Assembly (NCBI GenBank): GCA_029204225.1
Contig: CM055100.1
Coordinates: 18,896,244-18,960,243, forward strand
DNA length: 64,000 bases
Source of the DNA: Diphasiastrum complanatum
Lineage: Eukaryota > Streptophyta > Lycopodiopsida > Lycopodiales > Lycopodiaceae
Direction of reading: 5' to 3'
Shown piece by piece: positions 22,352 through 33,669 of this stretch (positions are counted from its first letter, which is position 1; every line of letters starts with the position of its first letter). The notes beneath the pieces were generated by a model. The model was not told the DNA's origin. It did not search any database and was given only the letters and a program-made list of their open reading frames with translations. The position numbers were made by a program, and so were the translations under genes.

Positions 22352-25103
22352 TCAAAAATAAGTTCTACTACGAGTTAAAGCTTGAAACACTTCTACATCG
22401 TTCAATGTGGGCTGATGAATGAACATGTCGCTATTTTGATCAAGACTCATTACTTTGAGAAATACAAAGTAGATATGTTTGCATGCCAAATAGGTTTTCT
22501 CGGACACTAGCCGATTTTGAAAATCAGGACACGAGCATGTTGGCTTGTTGGTTATGTGAACATCATAACGATTGCCGAGCATAGGAGAGGTTTCTGTCTT
22601 GACCTCAAAAACTTCATGTTTTCCTTCTTCCACAACTTTTTCCAGCATGATTTCTGCATTCATGGATAGAGCTTTCTTTATGCGGGCTTGTGCAGCTTGG
22701 GAAATGCCAGGTTTGTATTTTGAACGTCTACGATCGTCTCCAACTATCGAGTTTGATTGCATAGTACCCTTCTTGCCTCTGACATGCAAGTTTTGCACTT
22801 CGGGGGTTCTAACCTGATGAATTGGCTTTGTTTCCAACTGAAAGCCAACTTTGATAAGCAAATTTGCCTCGAGCTGTTTGAGGTTTGTTCCTTCAGCTAC
22901 AAGCCATACATTTGGAATTTTTGTGGGTTTTGGTGATATGCTCATGTCAGGATTACATGTGTGAGTACAATCACTATTGCAAAACCACATAATTTGTTGT
23001 GTCTTTCCAGCAGGATGAGTTCTTGTGGAGTAGAAGCTTGGTGCAGGAACACCCTTTGATACATTGGGAATCAATTGGCCACACTTGCCTTTATTTGGTA
23101 TTAATGATAGACATTTGACACGACTGTTAAGGCTAGTTCTTCTGATTGCCTAGAATGTGTTGTGTATTTGACGTTCAATAATAGCTTCATTGTTTATACA
23201 ACAAACGTTACTGCCAGCGTGCTTGTCTCCGGCATCTGTTGATCCCAGGTTTGATGCTCCCACAAAAACGTTTGTCCTCATCGGACGTCCCCTCCCCATG
23301 CGTTCTACGTTCTCATAGTTGTACTCTAGCCTATGACTGTCATTGTCATTCACAACTGTAGTTGTGGGTGGCCTTCTTTTTCGGCATATTGTCTCCTGGT
23401 TGCCTTCCAAGCTAGTGGATTGTCGATGCATTGGTGTTCTTGCAACAGCTTGGTGCATTGTCTTGAGTACTGCACTTGGATTTGCTGATTTTCTGGATTC
23501 ACTCCGGTTGATAAGATTTTGAAGACTTGGACCTTCTCCAAGGTGTCTTCCCATCATGTGTGCATGTTGTTTTGCACTCTGCAAAAGGGCATTTTCCATA
23601 TCAGATACACATGCATCATACAAAGATATATGGCTCTTGTGGCCTTCTCCAGCTAGCTAGCTTCCATGTTTTGATTATGACAAATTTGTTCGTGGTGTGT
23701 TGGCTCCATCCACAGCATCCAGCACCTGCATACGCCATTCAAGCATGATTTAAATTGTCTCTAAAATTTTGTTCACATGAATAATGGTGTTTATTCTTCA
23801 CTTACTGCGACCATAAATTCCCCCCAATGAGTGATTCAAACATTCCACCAGCTCATCCAACTGTCCAAAGCAGGCAGGTCAGAATCTCTCACTTTTCTTG
23901 TCTTCCACCATTGGCGAATGTATCTGCTTTGTGCAGTCACTTCCTCTTTTGTGCTAGCTTTTCTCCATTTCTCGCAGATGGCTTTGTGTTCAGGTTGATG
24001 TTCCTTCTGGATGAACTTCATTGTGTGTATGTGCAAACTCTGCTCCCAGTAAAACAGACATGATCTTTCATGCCCAACCATCTCATTACTTGGACCACCA
24101 TTGAAAACAGTTTGGACAGCTCTCCAATTTGCTTGTGCCTCGTCCGTCATAAATCCTCGGAAATCTGCCTTACCATGACCCGACTGTTCCATGACATTGT
24201 TCAACGAGGTCCAAAATAGGATTTGGGACTGTGTGTCCTCCTCTTTCATTTCGCAAGTTGCTACTGTCAAAAGCTCTTGAATGCTATGGCAACAAAAACA
24301 AGTATTAGTACTACTTACTAGGAATATAACATGGAGAAGAGTGCTTGTTGCAACTCATTTTACCTGGCAATGATACATGTGGCAGGCCATTGTCGACCAC
24401 CCAATCACTCTCCTTGTGTGATCAGATTGCACCATGCATGTTTGAGGTCACCATTGCCTATTCTCCTCATCCGATTGATCAAGTCTACACTGAAGCAGAG
24501 CCCTTTGTAGACATCTTGAAAATATAGCAACGTTTGTCAGGCCCACCTTGGTCTGGAAACCTACTGCCATGAAAAAATTCAAACATTGATTTTTTTTTAA
24601 GTAGTAGGAGACTATCAAGGCCATCTCCTAAAGGCAACGAAGCAGCCCTTGTCGTTGTGACCATTTTGCGAAGCCTGTCATTCAAGTTCAGAGTTATTAT
24701 ATGGAGGTGCGCCGATTAGCTCCTTGCGATCACACGTAGGGGCAGTTGGACTGCTGCATTGGGCATCATTTTTAGTAGCTCTAACCACATACTGGAATGA
24801 CAAGGTTTCTTCCATGATGCACTGCTCTCTCCCCTCTATGTCCTTGCAGCTCTTTAGTGGTACTATAGAGACAACATCGTTGTTTGCATCAATCACTGCA
24901 TTGAACCTTTCAAACATTTTGTCGCATCCAATTCTGTCTTCCAAATATCGTCGACTGACAATGGCCTTTCCTTCGGTGAAGTGTAGTTTAAAAGATGATA
25001 CACCGACCACTTCAAAATCAATGGTTGCTTCCATTGTTCCTATCACATAATGTGAAGATGATTTATCAAATTTACATGCTAATCCATGGATCCAAAGTTT
25101 CAC
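22352..25103 (-). pseudogene. MULE-type transposase-like protein with SWIM zinc finger (decayed)
   Basis: The coding order on the minus strand is as follows. An N-terminal region (25103-24678) has no known motif. A linker follows (24685 to about 24364). A transposase block (24283-23806) has GFMTDEAQANWRAV and ERSCLFYWEQSLHIHT, which match the second half of a Mutator-type DDE domain. The C-terminal frame (23725-22352) ends in a SWIM zinc finger (CSCPDF...ACKHIYFVF, C-x-C-xn-C-x-H). Two 80-nt introns with good GT-AG ends (24284-24363 and 23726-23805) keep the protein in register. Stops lie at 23836-23838, twice near 23660-23680, at 23150-23152 and in the linker. The catalytic aspartates of the first half of the domain are not evident. 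It could be an old element or a dead relative of FAR1-like genes. Confidence 0.55.
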
Positions 25104-25924
25104 GTTTATCAGCTATAGAGAATAGTAATAATAAATGTTCATTCAACACTAGAGCATATTACACGGTTTGTATATTCTCTCTTGCTAATAGTAGTCCCTT
25201 ATATCATTATATACAACCTACCCTTTTTAATTGTTACCTCCATATGTGTTCCAAGATGTCCCTAATTGTGATCCACAGTTCTCTTCGGCCTAGAGCATTC
25301 TCAAGCAGAAATATTATTGTTCATCCAGAAAACTTGGGCATTCTTCGGGATGCCAACAAAAAAACTGGTATGACCATGACGTGCTACAAAAATTTTTCTA
25401 CGTGATTTTGACAAAAGAATGATTGCAGCAGGGAAAGATAGAATTCTACTTTTGGTTGAATATAATTTTCAGGTCAAAAACATCACAACAACAGTGGAAG
25501 TATTGTCTCGAAATGCTACAACTACATTCCAGCCCATGGATGCATGGATCATTAATTAAGCTCAACCAAATTATCACAAAGCACTCATCCGACATAAGAT
25601 GGGAATGCAATCGAAGAGAATGAGGAACCCCAAGAGTCCATTCAAATTGTGGAATCCAGTTTGCATATGATGCTTTAAATACTGTTTTGCATAACGTTGA
25701 ACAACCTATTGATGTATTGAATTCAATTAGAAAAATCAGATATGTAGCAAAAAAAGTTTTAGAGAGCATTCGACTCCGAAATAGTTCTCGCCAGACATCG
25801 ATATGTCACTACCTCCAACGGGCATAAAAACCAAGCATATGTATACTTTGAATAAGTTTCATTCATGTGTATTTTTTTAATCTAATACTGTTTATAAAAT
25901 CTGATTATGGAAGGCACATGCAAT

Positions 25925-26707
25925 CATAGTTGCAGCGCGATTCCCGAATCGCGATCAGAATCGCGATTCTGATTCGCGATTCGGGATTTTCCCATAATCG
26001 TGTAGAATAGATTTTTTTTTTTTTGAAATTTTTTTAGGCAATATGGGTATCAGATGAAAGCTCTGATTGAGGGGATTATGATTGTGTAGTTTGCCGACTG
26101 TTTCGGGTGTGAAACACCAAAAAGTGTGTTTTCACTCGGGGAGTTGGAAGGCCAAATCATGAAGAGGCCTTACCGTCGGGGCCGGGGTCTACCGGCAGCC
26201 CCCGAACCCCGCCGTTGGGGGGCGTTGCCCCCCAAACCCCCCACCAGGGGGCTACCGCCCCCCGAACCCCCCATTTCCCGTGGGGCTACTGTCCCCCGAA
26301 CCCCCTAGAGCTTCTTGCTATATAGACATTGTAGATAAAAATGCCACCGCCCCCCTGTAGATAAAAATGGGGTCCAAATGCGCGCCGAGAAGGGCCCAAT
26401 ATTTATGCCCCCAACTGTATGTACATTGCACTCACATCTCCAGTGAACCAATTGCAAAAGTGATCATCATCCATACAGTTGATAGTCCAAACTGTAGCAT
26501 TAACATTTACTGAAAACCAGAGCAAATGACAACCGGATAGCTACTGAAAATAAGATATGTTTGTGCCTCATCTACTACACTTCTGAGAGGCAAAACGCTG
26601 GTTTGACCATTGATCCCCTAAAAAAATTTCAGCGCTATTTTTCCAAAAAAAAAAAAATTCGACCCGCGAATCGCAGACCCAGCGAATCGAGATTCGCTCC
26701 AACTGTG
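25925..26707. mobile_element. Non-autonomous hAT-type element (783 bp)
   Basis: It is flanked by a perfect 8-bp direct duplication CATGCAAT (25917-25924 and 26708-26715). Ends are inverted: left CATAGTTGCAGCG, right (reverse complement) CACAGTTGGAGCG, 11 of 13 matching and starting CA as hAT ends do. The left subterminal region is a near-perfect palindrome of CCCGAATCGCG/CGCGATTCGGG arms around 25940-25985. There is no transposase. The centre holds a GC-rich minisatellite. Confidence 0.75.
26165..26310 (+). repeat. GC-rich minisatellite within the hAT-type element
   Basis: Imperfect 25-30-base units alternating G-runs and C-runs (GGGGGCTACCGCCCCCCGAA type), each able to fold on itself. It stands out strongly from the AT-rich surroundings. 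The Pro-rich reading frame over it is an artefact. Confidence 0.8.
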
Positions 26708-26715
26708 CATGCAAT

Positions 26716-27660
26716 TTATGACAAGTATATTATTTCCAAGGCTTACTGTTTGTTAACAACAATAAGCTTTGTATGGGTTAATTTTTGAGCTGTCACTCCA
26801 GCTATATGGCATATGTTAACTTTTTCTTACTCCCAAGCCATAACAATTAGAGAGAGGTAGTTTGTAATGCAATTTCCATGGTCCATAATATGGTGGCTAC
26901 TTTGCTCTTGTTAGGATGTTGCATACTGCTTTGTTAGGCACAAGTGCATTTCAAACACAGATTCTATGTTGTTATATCTTCGAAGAGCTATCATTGTTCT
27001 TTAGCAACGATTAGTTGTTATTCTGGATATCCACTACAAATATTGTCACCACGGAGAACAATTTTTTAAAGAGATGATTGACCTGTCATGTTTTTTATTG
27101 TTACATGTATAGCAGAATGATGCAACTACAAAAAAAAAATGTGAGAATTGTACCAAGCCAATTCTCAAGCTGTCTATACTCTGTCAATGTTGTCCAGGCT
27201 TTTCTCTCCCTGATCCAAAGTACTGAGTCATCTCTGCAAAAGCACTACGTCCAAAACTGGCCAGTCTATCTTCTTCGTGCTTCAGTAACGGTATTTTTTT
27301 TTTTGTGATATTTCGACAATGAAATACAAGCACACTGGCATTGATTTGGTACCAACCAACGGGTGCCTAGCTATACATAAAACAGTTGCCTAATTTAGGT
27401 CTAAAATGGCTACTTGTCATTCATATTGCATCCTGATTTTTTTTACTCGTTGAGACATATATCGACCTAGTGAATGTATAATCAAGGGCCCCCAAATACC
27501 ATATTTTTGTCTGAAAATTGAAATAAAAAATTATGAGTCGCCGGAGATACGTGTTGCTGCACATATCTACCTTGAGAAGGGAGGTGGTGATGGTGTGTCT
27601 CATAGTCCTGAGAAACATTTCTCCTCTAGCCGGCCGATTTTTTTTTTCACTTTTTTTTGG
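26716..27660. other. No gene recognised
   Basis: AT-rich DNA with short unconvincing frames. Confidence 0.5.
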
Positions 27661-27670
27661 GCAGCTAATC

Positions 27671-28236
27671 GGAGGAGCAGCGTCGGCACTGCTCCTCCGA
27701 CAGGCTTCAGAAAAGTTGAAATGCGGGAGGAGCCGCAATGGCACGGCTCCTCCGGCAGCCATAAATGTTTTCCAAATGTTTTTTGGAAGCCTCTTGGAGG
27801 AGCAGCACTGGCGCTTCTCCTCCGGAAGCCTTCCAAAAAATATTAGAATGTCGGAGGAGCAGGGCCGGCAGTTTAGGTGAAGCCACCCAATTTAGGATGT
27901 TGCTCCTCCGGTATTTCAAATTTTTTTGGAAGCTTGTTTGAGGAGAAGCGCCCGCACTGCTGCTCCGGGTGGCTTCCAAAAAAATTTGAAATGTCGGTTC
28001 GGGCTGCCTGGGGAGCACCGCCGATGCTACTCAAGATGTGTTTCAAATTTTTTAGAGGCCACCCGGAGGAGCAGTGCCGACGCTTCTCCTCCGGCAGGCT
28101 TCAAAAATATTTGAAAAAAAATTCTACCAGTTCAGGTTGCCTGGAGAGCATCGCCGACGCTACTCAAGATGTGTTTCAAATTTTCTTAAGCCTGCCGGAG
28201 GAGAATCGTCGGTGCTGCTCCTCGGGGTGGCTTCTA
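27671..28236. repeat. Array of about nine tandem hairpin units
   Basis: Units begin at about 27671, 27725, 27796, 27853, 27942, 28010, 28065, 28140 and 28196. Most have the form GGAGGAGCAG - 7-9 bases - CTGCTCCTCC, followed by an AT-rich spacer with TTCAAAAAAATTTGAAAT-like sequence. Spacing is 54-90 bases, so units are diverged. The overlapping reading frames on both strands are repeat artefacts. Confidence 0.8.
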
Positions 28237-28244
28237 CTAAAACA

Positions 28245-28315
28245 AGCACCAAGGTCTTGGTATGCAAGGCTCAACTCCTTTCTCATATCACTTGGATTTC
28301 ATCTAACTCCAAGAC
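28245..28315 (+). pseudogene. copia reverse transcriptase scrap
   Basis: About 23 codons (QAPRSWYARLNSFLISLGF) match the conserved PR.WY.RL block of copia RT, also seen at about 55430 on the other strand. It abuts the hairpin array directly. Confidence 0.7.
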
Positions 28316-28624
28316 CATCTCATGGTGACACGAATTTTGCAGCACGAGTGGGAGAGTGGCAACACACCCAATGGTTGTCCCGTAGCTCACATGTCTTTGG
28401 GCCGATTAAAGATGACACAATCCTATGGGCCCATGCAATGGACGGCTACAGATATCTCATTCAAGAACTCCACAAGTAGAACGAAGAGCTAGAAGTTGAG
28501 CAACAAGTGAGATCCAAAAAAAAAAACATCCAATAATTGCCATGGGACTGGCAGCAATTAGCAGCGAGAGAGTGTGGGGCTGGAATACAACGCCTAAGGG
28601 GCATTTCAATGGAGCCCGGGAGAA

Positions 28625-29182
28625 TTAAGGAAAGAAGCACCTTACATGGAAGTAGCCCATGTAAATAACAATTTTGTGTGATTAATGGCCCAAGTATGGC
28701 ATCCTGCGCGTATAAGTCCATCTTGCAGAGCCCATCAATAGTTAGTTACGTTAAGCCCCAAGTATGGCATCTTGCGTGCATAAGTCCAACTTGTGGTGCC
28801 ATTAGTCATTAGGAGCAAGAAAACAATTTTGGCAAGTCTCAAGATTTAACTTAGACTTAAAAAAGTTTGTGAAAGTCAAAGTCAAGTTTTCTAAAATGGA
28901 ACTTACTTTATATTTTGAGACTCAAAGTGTCTTGTCCCATAAGTAAGTGTGGAAAGGAAACTCCACAAGCTTCTATATAAGGAAACCCTTTGTATATAAT
29001 TTTCATCTTTAAAGCGAGAGAACTAAGTGTTGCTATTTTGGATCCATGTGTGCTAAATTTGGTGTTTGGCTGATCTTAGTATGACTTTGTGTTGAATGCA
29101 TTTATTTCTAAGTTTCTATTTATTTTAGCCTCTTTTTAAGATATGTGCTTAATCTTTGAAGGTGTCTAATTTTAGTTAAGCT

Positions 29183-29265
<83 letters not shown>

Positions 29266-29345
29266 TGGAAGAGTGTGTGTGCGAGAGAAAGAGAGTGGTA
29301 GAGTTAGTGTTGGTTATGTTGGTGGATTTTTGCAAGTAGAGGTAG
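28625..29345 (+). repeat. LTR-like dispersed repeat, copy 1
   Basis: Collinear over about 700 bases with 47925-48610, sharing for instance GGAAAGAAG, CCCAAGTATGGCA, CATAAGTCCAACTTGTGGTG and CTCCACAAGCTTCTATA. A TATA-like CTATATAAGG followed by AAACCC suggests an LTR promoter. A GA microsatellite interrupts this copy. Confidence 0.7.
29184..29263. repeat. (GA)n microsatellite
   Basis: About 80 uninterrupted bases. The sister copy at about 48490 has only short GAGAG stretches, so the tract expanded here. Confidence 0.98.
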
Positions 29346-31100
29346 TTTTATGCTTTCTTGACAATAGGGGATTTCAAAAACTCGTCGAGACAAGGGTAAA
29401 AGTTTTGTCAATGAGAGTTTGATAGTTGCATGATGGATTTCACTTAGTGTTAGTTTGAGAAATGCATCTCATGCACTATGTGATGATTATGTTTGGAGTG
29501 TGCCATGAGATTAGTATACTCCATCAAAGCATCTTGGGAACACCTTCTATTGGTGTTGACCACTTCATAGGCCTATGTTACTAGATTTTTCTATTATTGT
29601 GAATACTTTTCCTTCAAAGAATTTTTTTTGAATCTATGTACATCCCCTGTTCATTGCATCTCCTACCTCCTCCCCTTCCTCTGCTCCACATTTCATCTCT
29701 CCTCTTTTTGATTAGTGGAATCGGAAAATGGCTTTTTTTTATTGGCCAATTGAGGTTGAGCTACCAATAACAATTCCACTTAGAGGGCAATGCATTCAAC
29801 TACAAAAAGACTCTCCTCTACTTGGCAAAGATCTCAGACGACTTGATGTGCTACTTGGAGACAACTAAAACGAGGTCCCATTGATCCATGGCACTTGCTT
29901 GGATCCCAAATCTAGAACCATTGTTAATTATATATGATTTTTGGTATTATCAAGCTATGAAATCATAGAGAATGTAAGCCCTTAGGTACATATGAAATAT
30001 GTTAGGTAATTGCCTTTTGCATGAATTTAAGGGCAACCCAAGTCTGATTAAGTCAATTCCCTAGAAGGGAAAACTGTACAATGTGTAAAAGTAGGACTAT
30101 TATTAGCACACTAGAGAGGGAGGAAGTCCAATAAGTGGCAAGTAGGTGAACAATAGTAATCAACTATGCGGCTATAGTAAATGCATAGCAAACTAAAAAC
30201 ACATAGTAGATGAAGGCGATGACGAAAAAACCCTTAAAAACCATCTGAGTGCAATTCCTCCCCATTTTCAAGAGAAATAAATGTACGAACTTTCATGCTA
30301 AATGCAATATGCAATGGTGGCCGCCACCGAGGACCGGAGCATATGCAGTGGTGTCCTTTGGAAGTGGGTGAAAGTGGCCCTCCACTTCCAATGTCAATTA
30401 CCCTAGTTCATAAGAAGTCATTTTTTATTAGGGCTGACCTTTTTTCTGGAATCTCTCATGATTCTTTGAACACGAGAGCCTGGTTTTATGAGAGCCTGCA
30501 CACCCGCCACCGACCTCCCTTGTTTTCTCTGAGACTGGGATGGGATGTACTTTTCTCGGTCAAGTGTGGATATCGGATCTACAGCAGAAGCTATGGCGGT
30601 GGCGGCAGCTGCCTTGACTTTTAACTTGGATTTCACTTTGAAAATTTCTTCGGAACGATTTTGCTAGCATTGGACAAATCACCTGCTCTCCCTTGTCAGG
30701 ACGTTAACTTCCTTACATAGGGAATGAATGGGTTGTGAGCTTCATTCAAACTGAGGGTGGTGGCGTAAGGAAGAGTGGAAGCTAGAATCAAAGATCCAGC
30801 ATGTTCGGAAAATAGCTGTGGGCTGAAGATACCAGAAATTGTGAATAGATGTTGCTTTTTCCACACGGAAAAGACCGAAACAAGTATCTGATTGATACGA
30901 TCCAATTTGCAGATTCAGTTTTTGTGGAAGCGGATAGTATAAACGGCTGGTAATCGTTTATGGGTCCTCGAAAAAGCTTGAGGGTGGAGTTTGGTCCTGT
31001 GATTAGAAGAAGTGTTGCACCAGAGTAGTTGCTATTGCAAATCGCTCATGAGGCTCAAGCTCATCAACTGAGACAAGACAATTGAGCTTAATAGTTTGAG
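29346..31100. other. No gene recognised
   Basis: No convincing coding sequence. The last few hundred bases presumably hold the promoter and leader of the carboxylesterase gene, but I see no clear TATA box. Confidence 0.5.
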
Positions 31101-31163
31101 AAATTGAATTCCTTCGTGTTCGGTAGCTTTTGCAAGTCCCTAGTTGATTCGAGGCTGAACGCC

Positions 31164-32276
31164 ATGGGAAGCATGAGCTTGCAGGCCGAGAGTTCGACTT
31201 CTGGATTAACAAATCGAACTGATTTCAGCCCATTAGACGATGTAGAACAGGGTATTCCAGGCTTGTTAACCATTCAAAGCGATGGATCAGTGGTGCGGTC
31301 TAATATCTTTCTTCAAAATGTGGATGCTTGCCAAATTCCTGTGGATGGCGTCGCATCTAAAGATGTAGTAGTTGATTCTGATAGAGGCCTTATTGCTCGA
31401 ATCTTCGTCCCTATGGGAAAGAAACAAGAGGAGGAACGCAGCATTCACAAGAAATTGCCAGTGACTTTATTTGTACATGGCGGAGGATTCTGCATGTTTA
31501 GTGCATCCACCGTCATATTCCATGACTTTTGCAGAAAGATGGCTCAGAAGGCAAACACCTTAGTGGTTTCAATCGACTACAGGCTTGCACCCGAGCATCG
31601 ACTACCAACTGCTTATAACGATTGCTTTGACTTTCTAAAATGGCTTCAATCGCAAGCAAGTGAAGAAGATAGATCGACTGTCGATCCATGGTTAGATTGC
31701 TATGCCGACTTTTCTCGGTGTTTCTGGTTCGGAGAAAGTGCAGGCGCAAATATTGTTCATCACATCGCTTTGCGTGCAACAACGGAGGATTTGAGGCCTC
31801 TGCAAGTGAAGGGGTTAGTATTATCTCAGCCATTTTTTGGTTCCGAGGAAAGAACAGCCTCTGAGATCGAATTGGAACACGATGAACCAATCATTCCACC
31901 GGCCTTGTGTGACGAATTTTGGAAGTTTTCGCTTCCTCATGGCGCTAGCAGAGACCATCCCTACTCTAATCCGTTGAACGAGGTGCTTCCACCTCTTTCA
32001 AAGTTGGATTTGCCTCGCATGTTGGTGGTGGTGGGAGGCCTAGATCCTTTAAGAGATCATCAGTTTGCCTACGTGAGTCATGTACACGAGGCTGGGAAGA
32101 ATGTTAAGCTGCTTTTCTTTAGAGATGCACAACACAGTTTTCCATTGATGGCAGATCAATCAATGTATGCTGATATGCTGCTGAAATGTCTGGTGAAGTT
32201 TATGCAGCGACGTAGCAAGCCAACGGAAACGTCTGGATGCCGAAGACGGATTAGTGCATGCATGAATGCCTGCTAA
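31164..32276 (+). CDS. Carboxylesterase, CXE/HSL family (alpha/beta hydrolase)
   Basis: An intact single-exon gene of 370 residues. Family motifs are in order: the N-terminal IPGLLTIQSDGSVVR, the oxyanion-hole HGGGF (about 105-109), DYRLAPEHRLPTAYND, the nucleophile elbow GESAGAN (Ser about 192), GGLDPLRD (Asp about 294) and DAQHSF (His about 324). The complete Ser-Asp-His triad argues for an active esterase and against the related gibberellin receptor GID1, which lacks the catalytic His. Such enzymes hydrolyse carboxylic esters in the cytosol. The substrate cannot be read from sequence. I prefer the ATG at 31164 (context AACGCCATGG) because it leaves the usual short N-terminus. An upstream in-frame ATG at 31104 would add 20 residues. 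The C-terminal tail after about 350 is basic and cysteine-containing and is unusual for the family. Confidence 0.9.
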   Translation: MGSMSLQAESSTSGLTNRTDFSPLDDVEQGIPGLLTIQSDGSVVRSNIFLQNVDACQIPVDGVASKDVVVDSDRGLIARIFVPMGKKQEEERSIHKKLPVTLFVHGGGFCMFSASTVIFHDFCRKMAQKANTLVVSIDYRLAPEHRLPTAYNDCFDFLKWLQSQASEEDRSTVDPWLDCYADFSRCFWFGESAGANIVHHIALRATTEDLRPLQVKGLVLSQPFFGSEERTASEIELEHDEPIIPPALCDEFWKFSLPHGASRDHPYSNPLNEVLPPLSKLDLPRMLVVVGGLDPLRDHQFAYVSHVHEAGKNVKLLFFRDAQHSFPLMADQSMYADMLLKCLVKFMQRRSKPTETSGCRRRISACMNAC

Positions 32277-32279
32277 GAA

Positions 32280-33060
32280 ACTAGACGATTGGAAGTCGAC
32301 TGAATGGTGAATTCAGCATAACGTGAAATCTAATTATACAGTGAAAAAGATCCATTCATCTTCAATTGCACAATAATACTTTGAGAACATGATCTGTACA
32401 AACCTCGAACCTGTAGGCTGTTTGTTACCTTGGTGATGAGTGGAGTCAGCTGTCACTCGTAGCAAGAAATAAGTCCAGCAGTATATTGCAGCAGCTGCTG
32501 ATAAAATCACGCACCAGAATCCTCCAACGTTCGTATGTGATGTCTGCATACTTTTCGCAACTTACCCATTTCGGGCACTTCTGACAATTCTCTGCGAAAT
32601 TGCTTGTGAAACAAACCACGATCCATGTTATATGATACTGTTTAGAGCTACACATTTTTGGTAGCTCAGCCTGTCAATAATCAATCGCATAGCAGTTTAA
32701 TCTTATCAAAGCACTAGCTATAGCACACTGCTGTTGCTGAAATCAGGTAACATATAATCTCGTTGCTCCTATGTTGTTTCTACATACTTTTTCGAAAATC
32801 AATGCTCATTTCGGCTAATTAGAAACTGAAATTCTCAGCTCAAATGCCTGTTAAAAAAACCACGATCCTGCATGTTTTAGGATACCTGAAGCTAGACATA
32901 ATTCACGATAATAGTTGGGCGAGTCATCCAGATCCGATAATTGTGAACTTGTTAAGCTTATGAAGAATAGATCACGTTCGTCAAACAACGTCACTTGAGT
33001 CGTACACTGCTCGTTATTGATTCCTGCTCATATCAAAGTCCTTTCTGGACTAGATGCTTC
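32280..33060. other. 3' flank of the carboxylesterase gene, nothing else seen
   Basis: AT-rich, with no coding sequence recognised. AATAAT-type poly(A) signals lie at about 32370. Confidence 0.4.
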
Positions 33061-33664
33061 ATATATAATGAACCCACCCAAGGGAGTTGGCTCAATTGGT
33101 TAGCTTGACATCCAAAGTTTCTTTGGTCTCAAGTTCGAGACTTCCCTTGGAAACCAAGAAGCATATATAATGAACCCACCCAACGGGGTTGGCTCAGTTG
33201 GTTGGCTTGGCATCCAAAGTTTCTTTGGTCCCAGGTTCGAGCCTCCCCTTGGAAACCAAGAAGCATATATAATGAACCCACCCAACGGGGTTGGCTCAAC
33301 TGGTTAGCTTGGCATCCAAAGTTTCTTTGGTCCCAGGTTCGAGCCTCCCCTTGGAAACCAAGAAGCATATATAATGAACCCACTCAAGGGTGTTGGCTCA
33401 ATTGGTTATCTTGACATCCAAAGTTTCTTTGGTCTCAAGTTCAAGCCTCCCCTTGGAAACCAAGAAGCATATATAATGAACCCAACGGGGTTGGCTCAAC
33501 TGGTTAGCTTGGCATCCAAAGTTTCTTTGGTCCCAGGTTCGAGCCTCCCCTTGGAAACCAAGAAGCATATATAATGAACCCAACGGGGTTGGCTCAGTTG
33601 GTTGGCTTGGCATCCAAAGTTTCTTTGGTCCCAGGTTCGAGCCTCCCCTTGGAAACCAAGAAGC
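33061..33664 (+). repeat. Six tandem copies of a 98-102-bp tRNA-promoter-like unit
   Basis: Units start at 33061, 33163, 33265, 33367, 33469 and 33567. Each contains TGGCTCARTTGG, a match to the Pol III A box, and 44 nt later GGTTCGAGCC, a near match to the B box, the spacing seen in tRNA genes. Each also has two perfect small hairpins (CCAAAG-TTT-CTTTGG and CTTGG-AAA-CCAAG). It does not fold as a tRNA, because acceptor and T stems do not pair. A tRNA-derived SINE head amplified in tandem is the best explanation. The array ends in a TA-rich stretch. Confidence 0.75.
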
Positions 33665-33669
33665 ATATA

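Noticed and set aside
22572-22817. Plus-strand 81-codon frame
   Set aside because: It is a shadow of the SWIM-domain coding strand.
26126-26308. Proline-rich protein gene
   Set aside because: The frame coincides with a GC-rich minisatellite and has no other support.
27533-28479. Long overlapping frames on both strands (up to 200 codons)
   Set aside because: They run through the palindromic repeat array, and only the last about 23 codons match a real protein (copia RT).
30295-30624. 109-codon plus-strand frame
   Set aside because: No recognisable motif or supporting splice context.
31104-31163. Upstream start for the carboxylesterase
   Set aside because: In frame, but the extra 20 residues do not resemble the family N-terminus, and the ATG at 31164 has a better context.
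33061-33664. Genuine tRNA gene cluster
   Set aside because: A and B boxes are present, but acceptor, D, anticodon and T stems do not pair as a tRNA.
33061-33664. CRISPR-like array
   Set aside because: Units are contiguous without unique spacers, and the DNA is plant nuclear in character.
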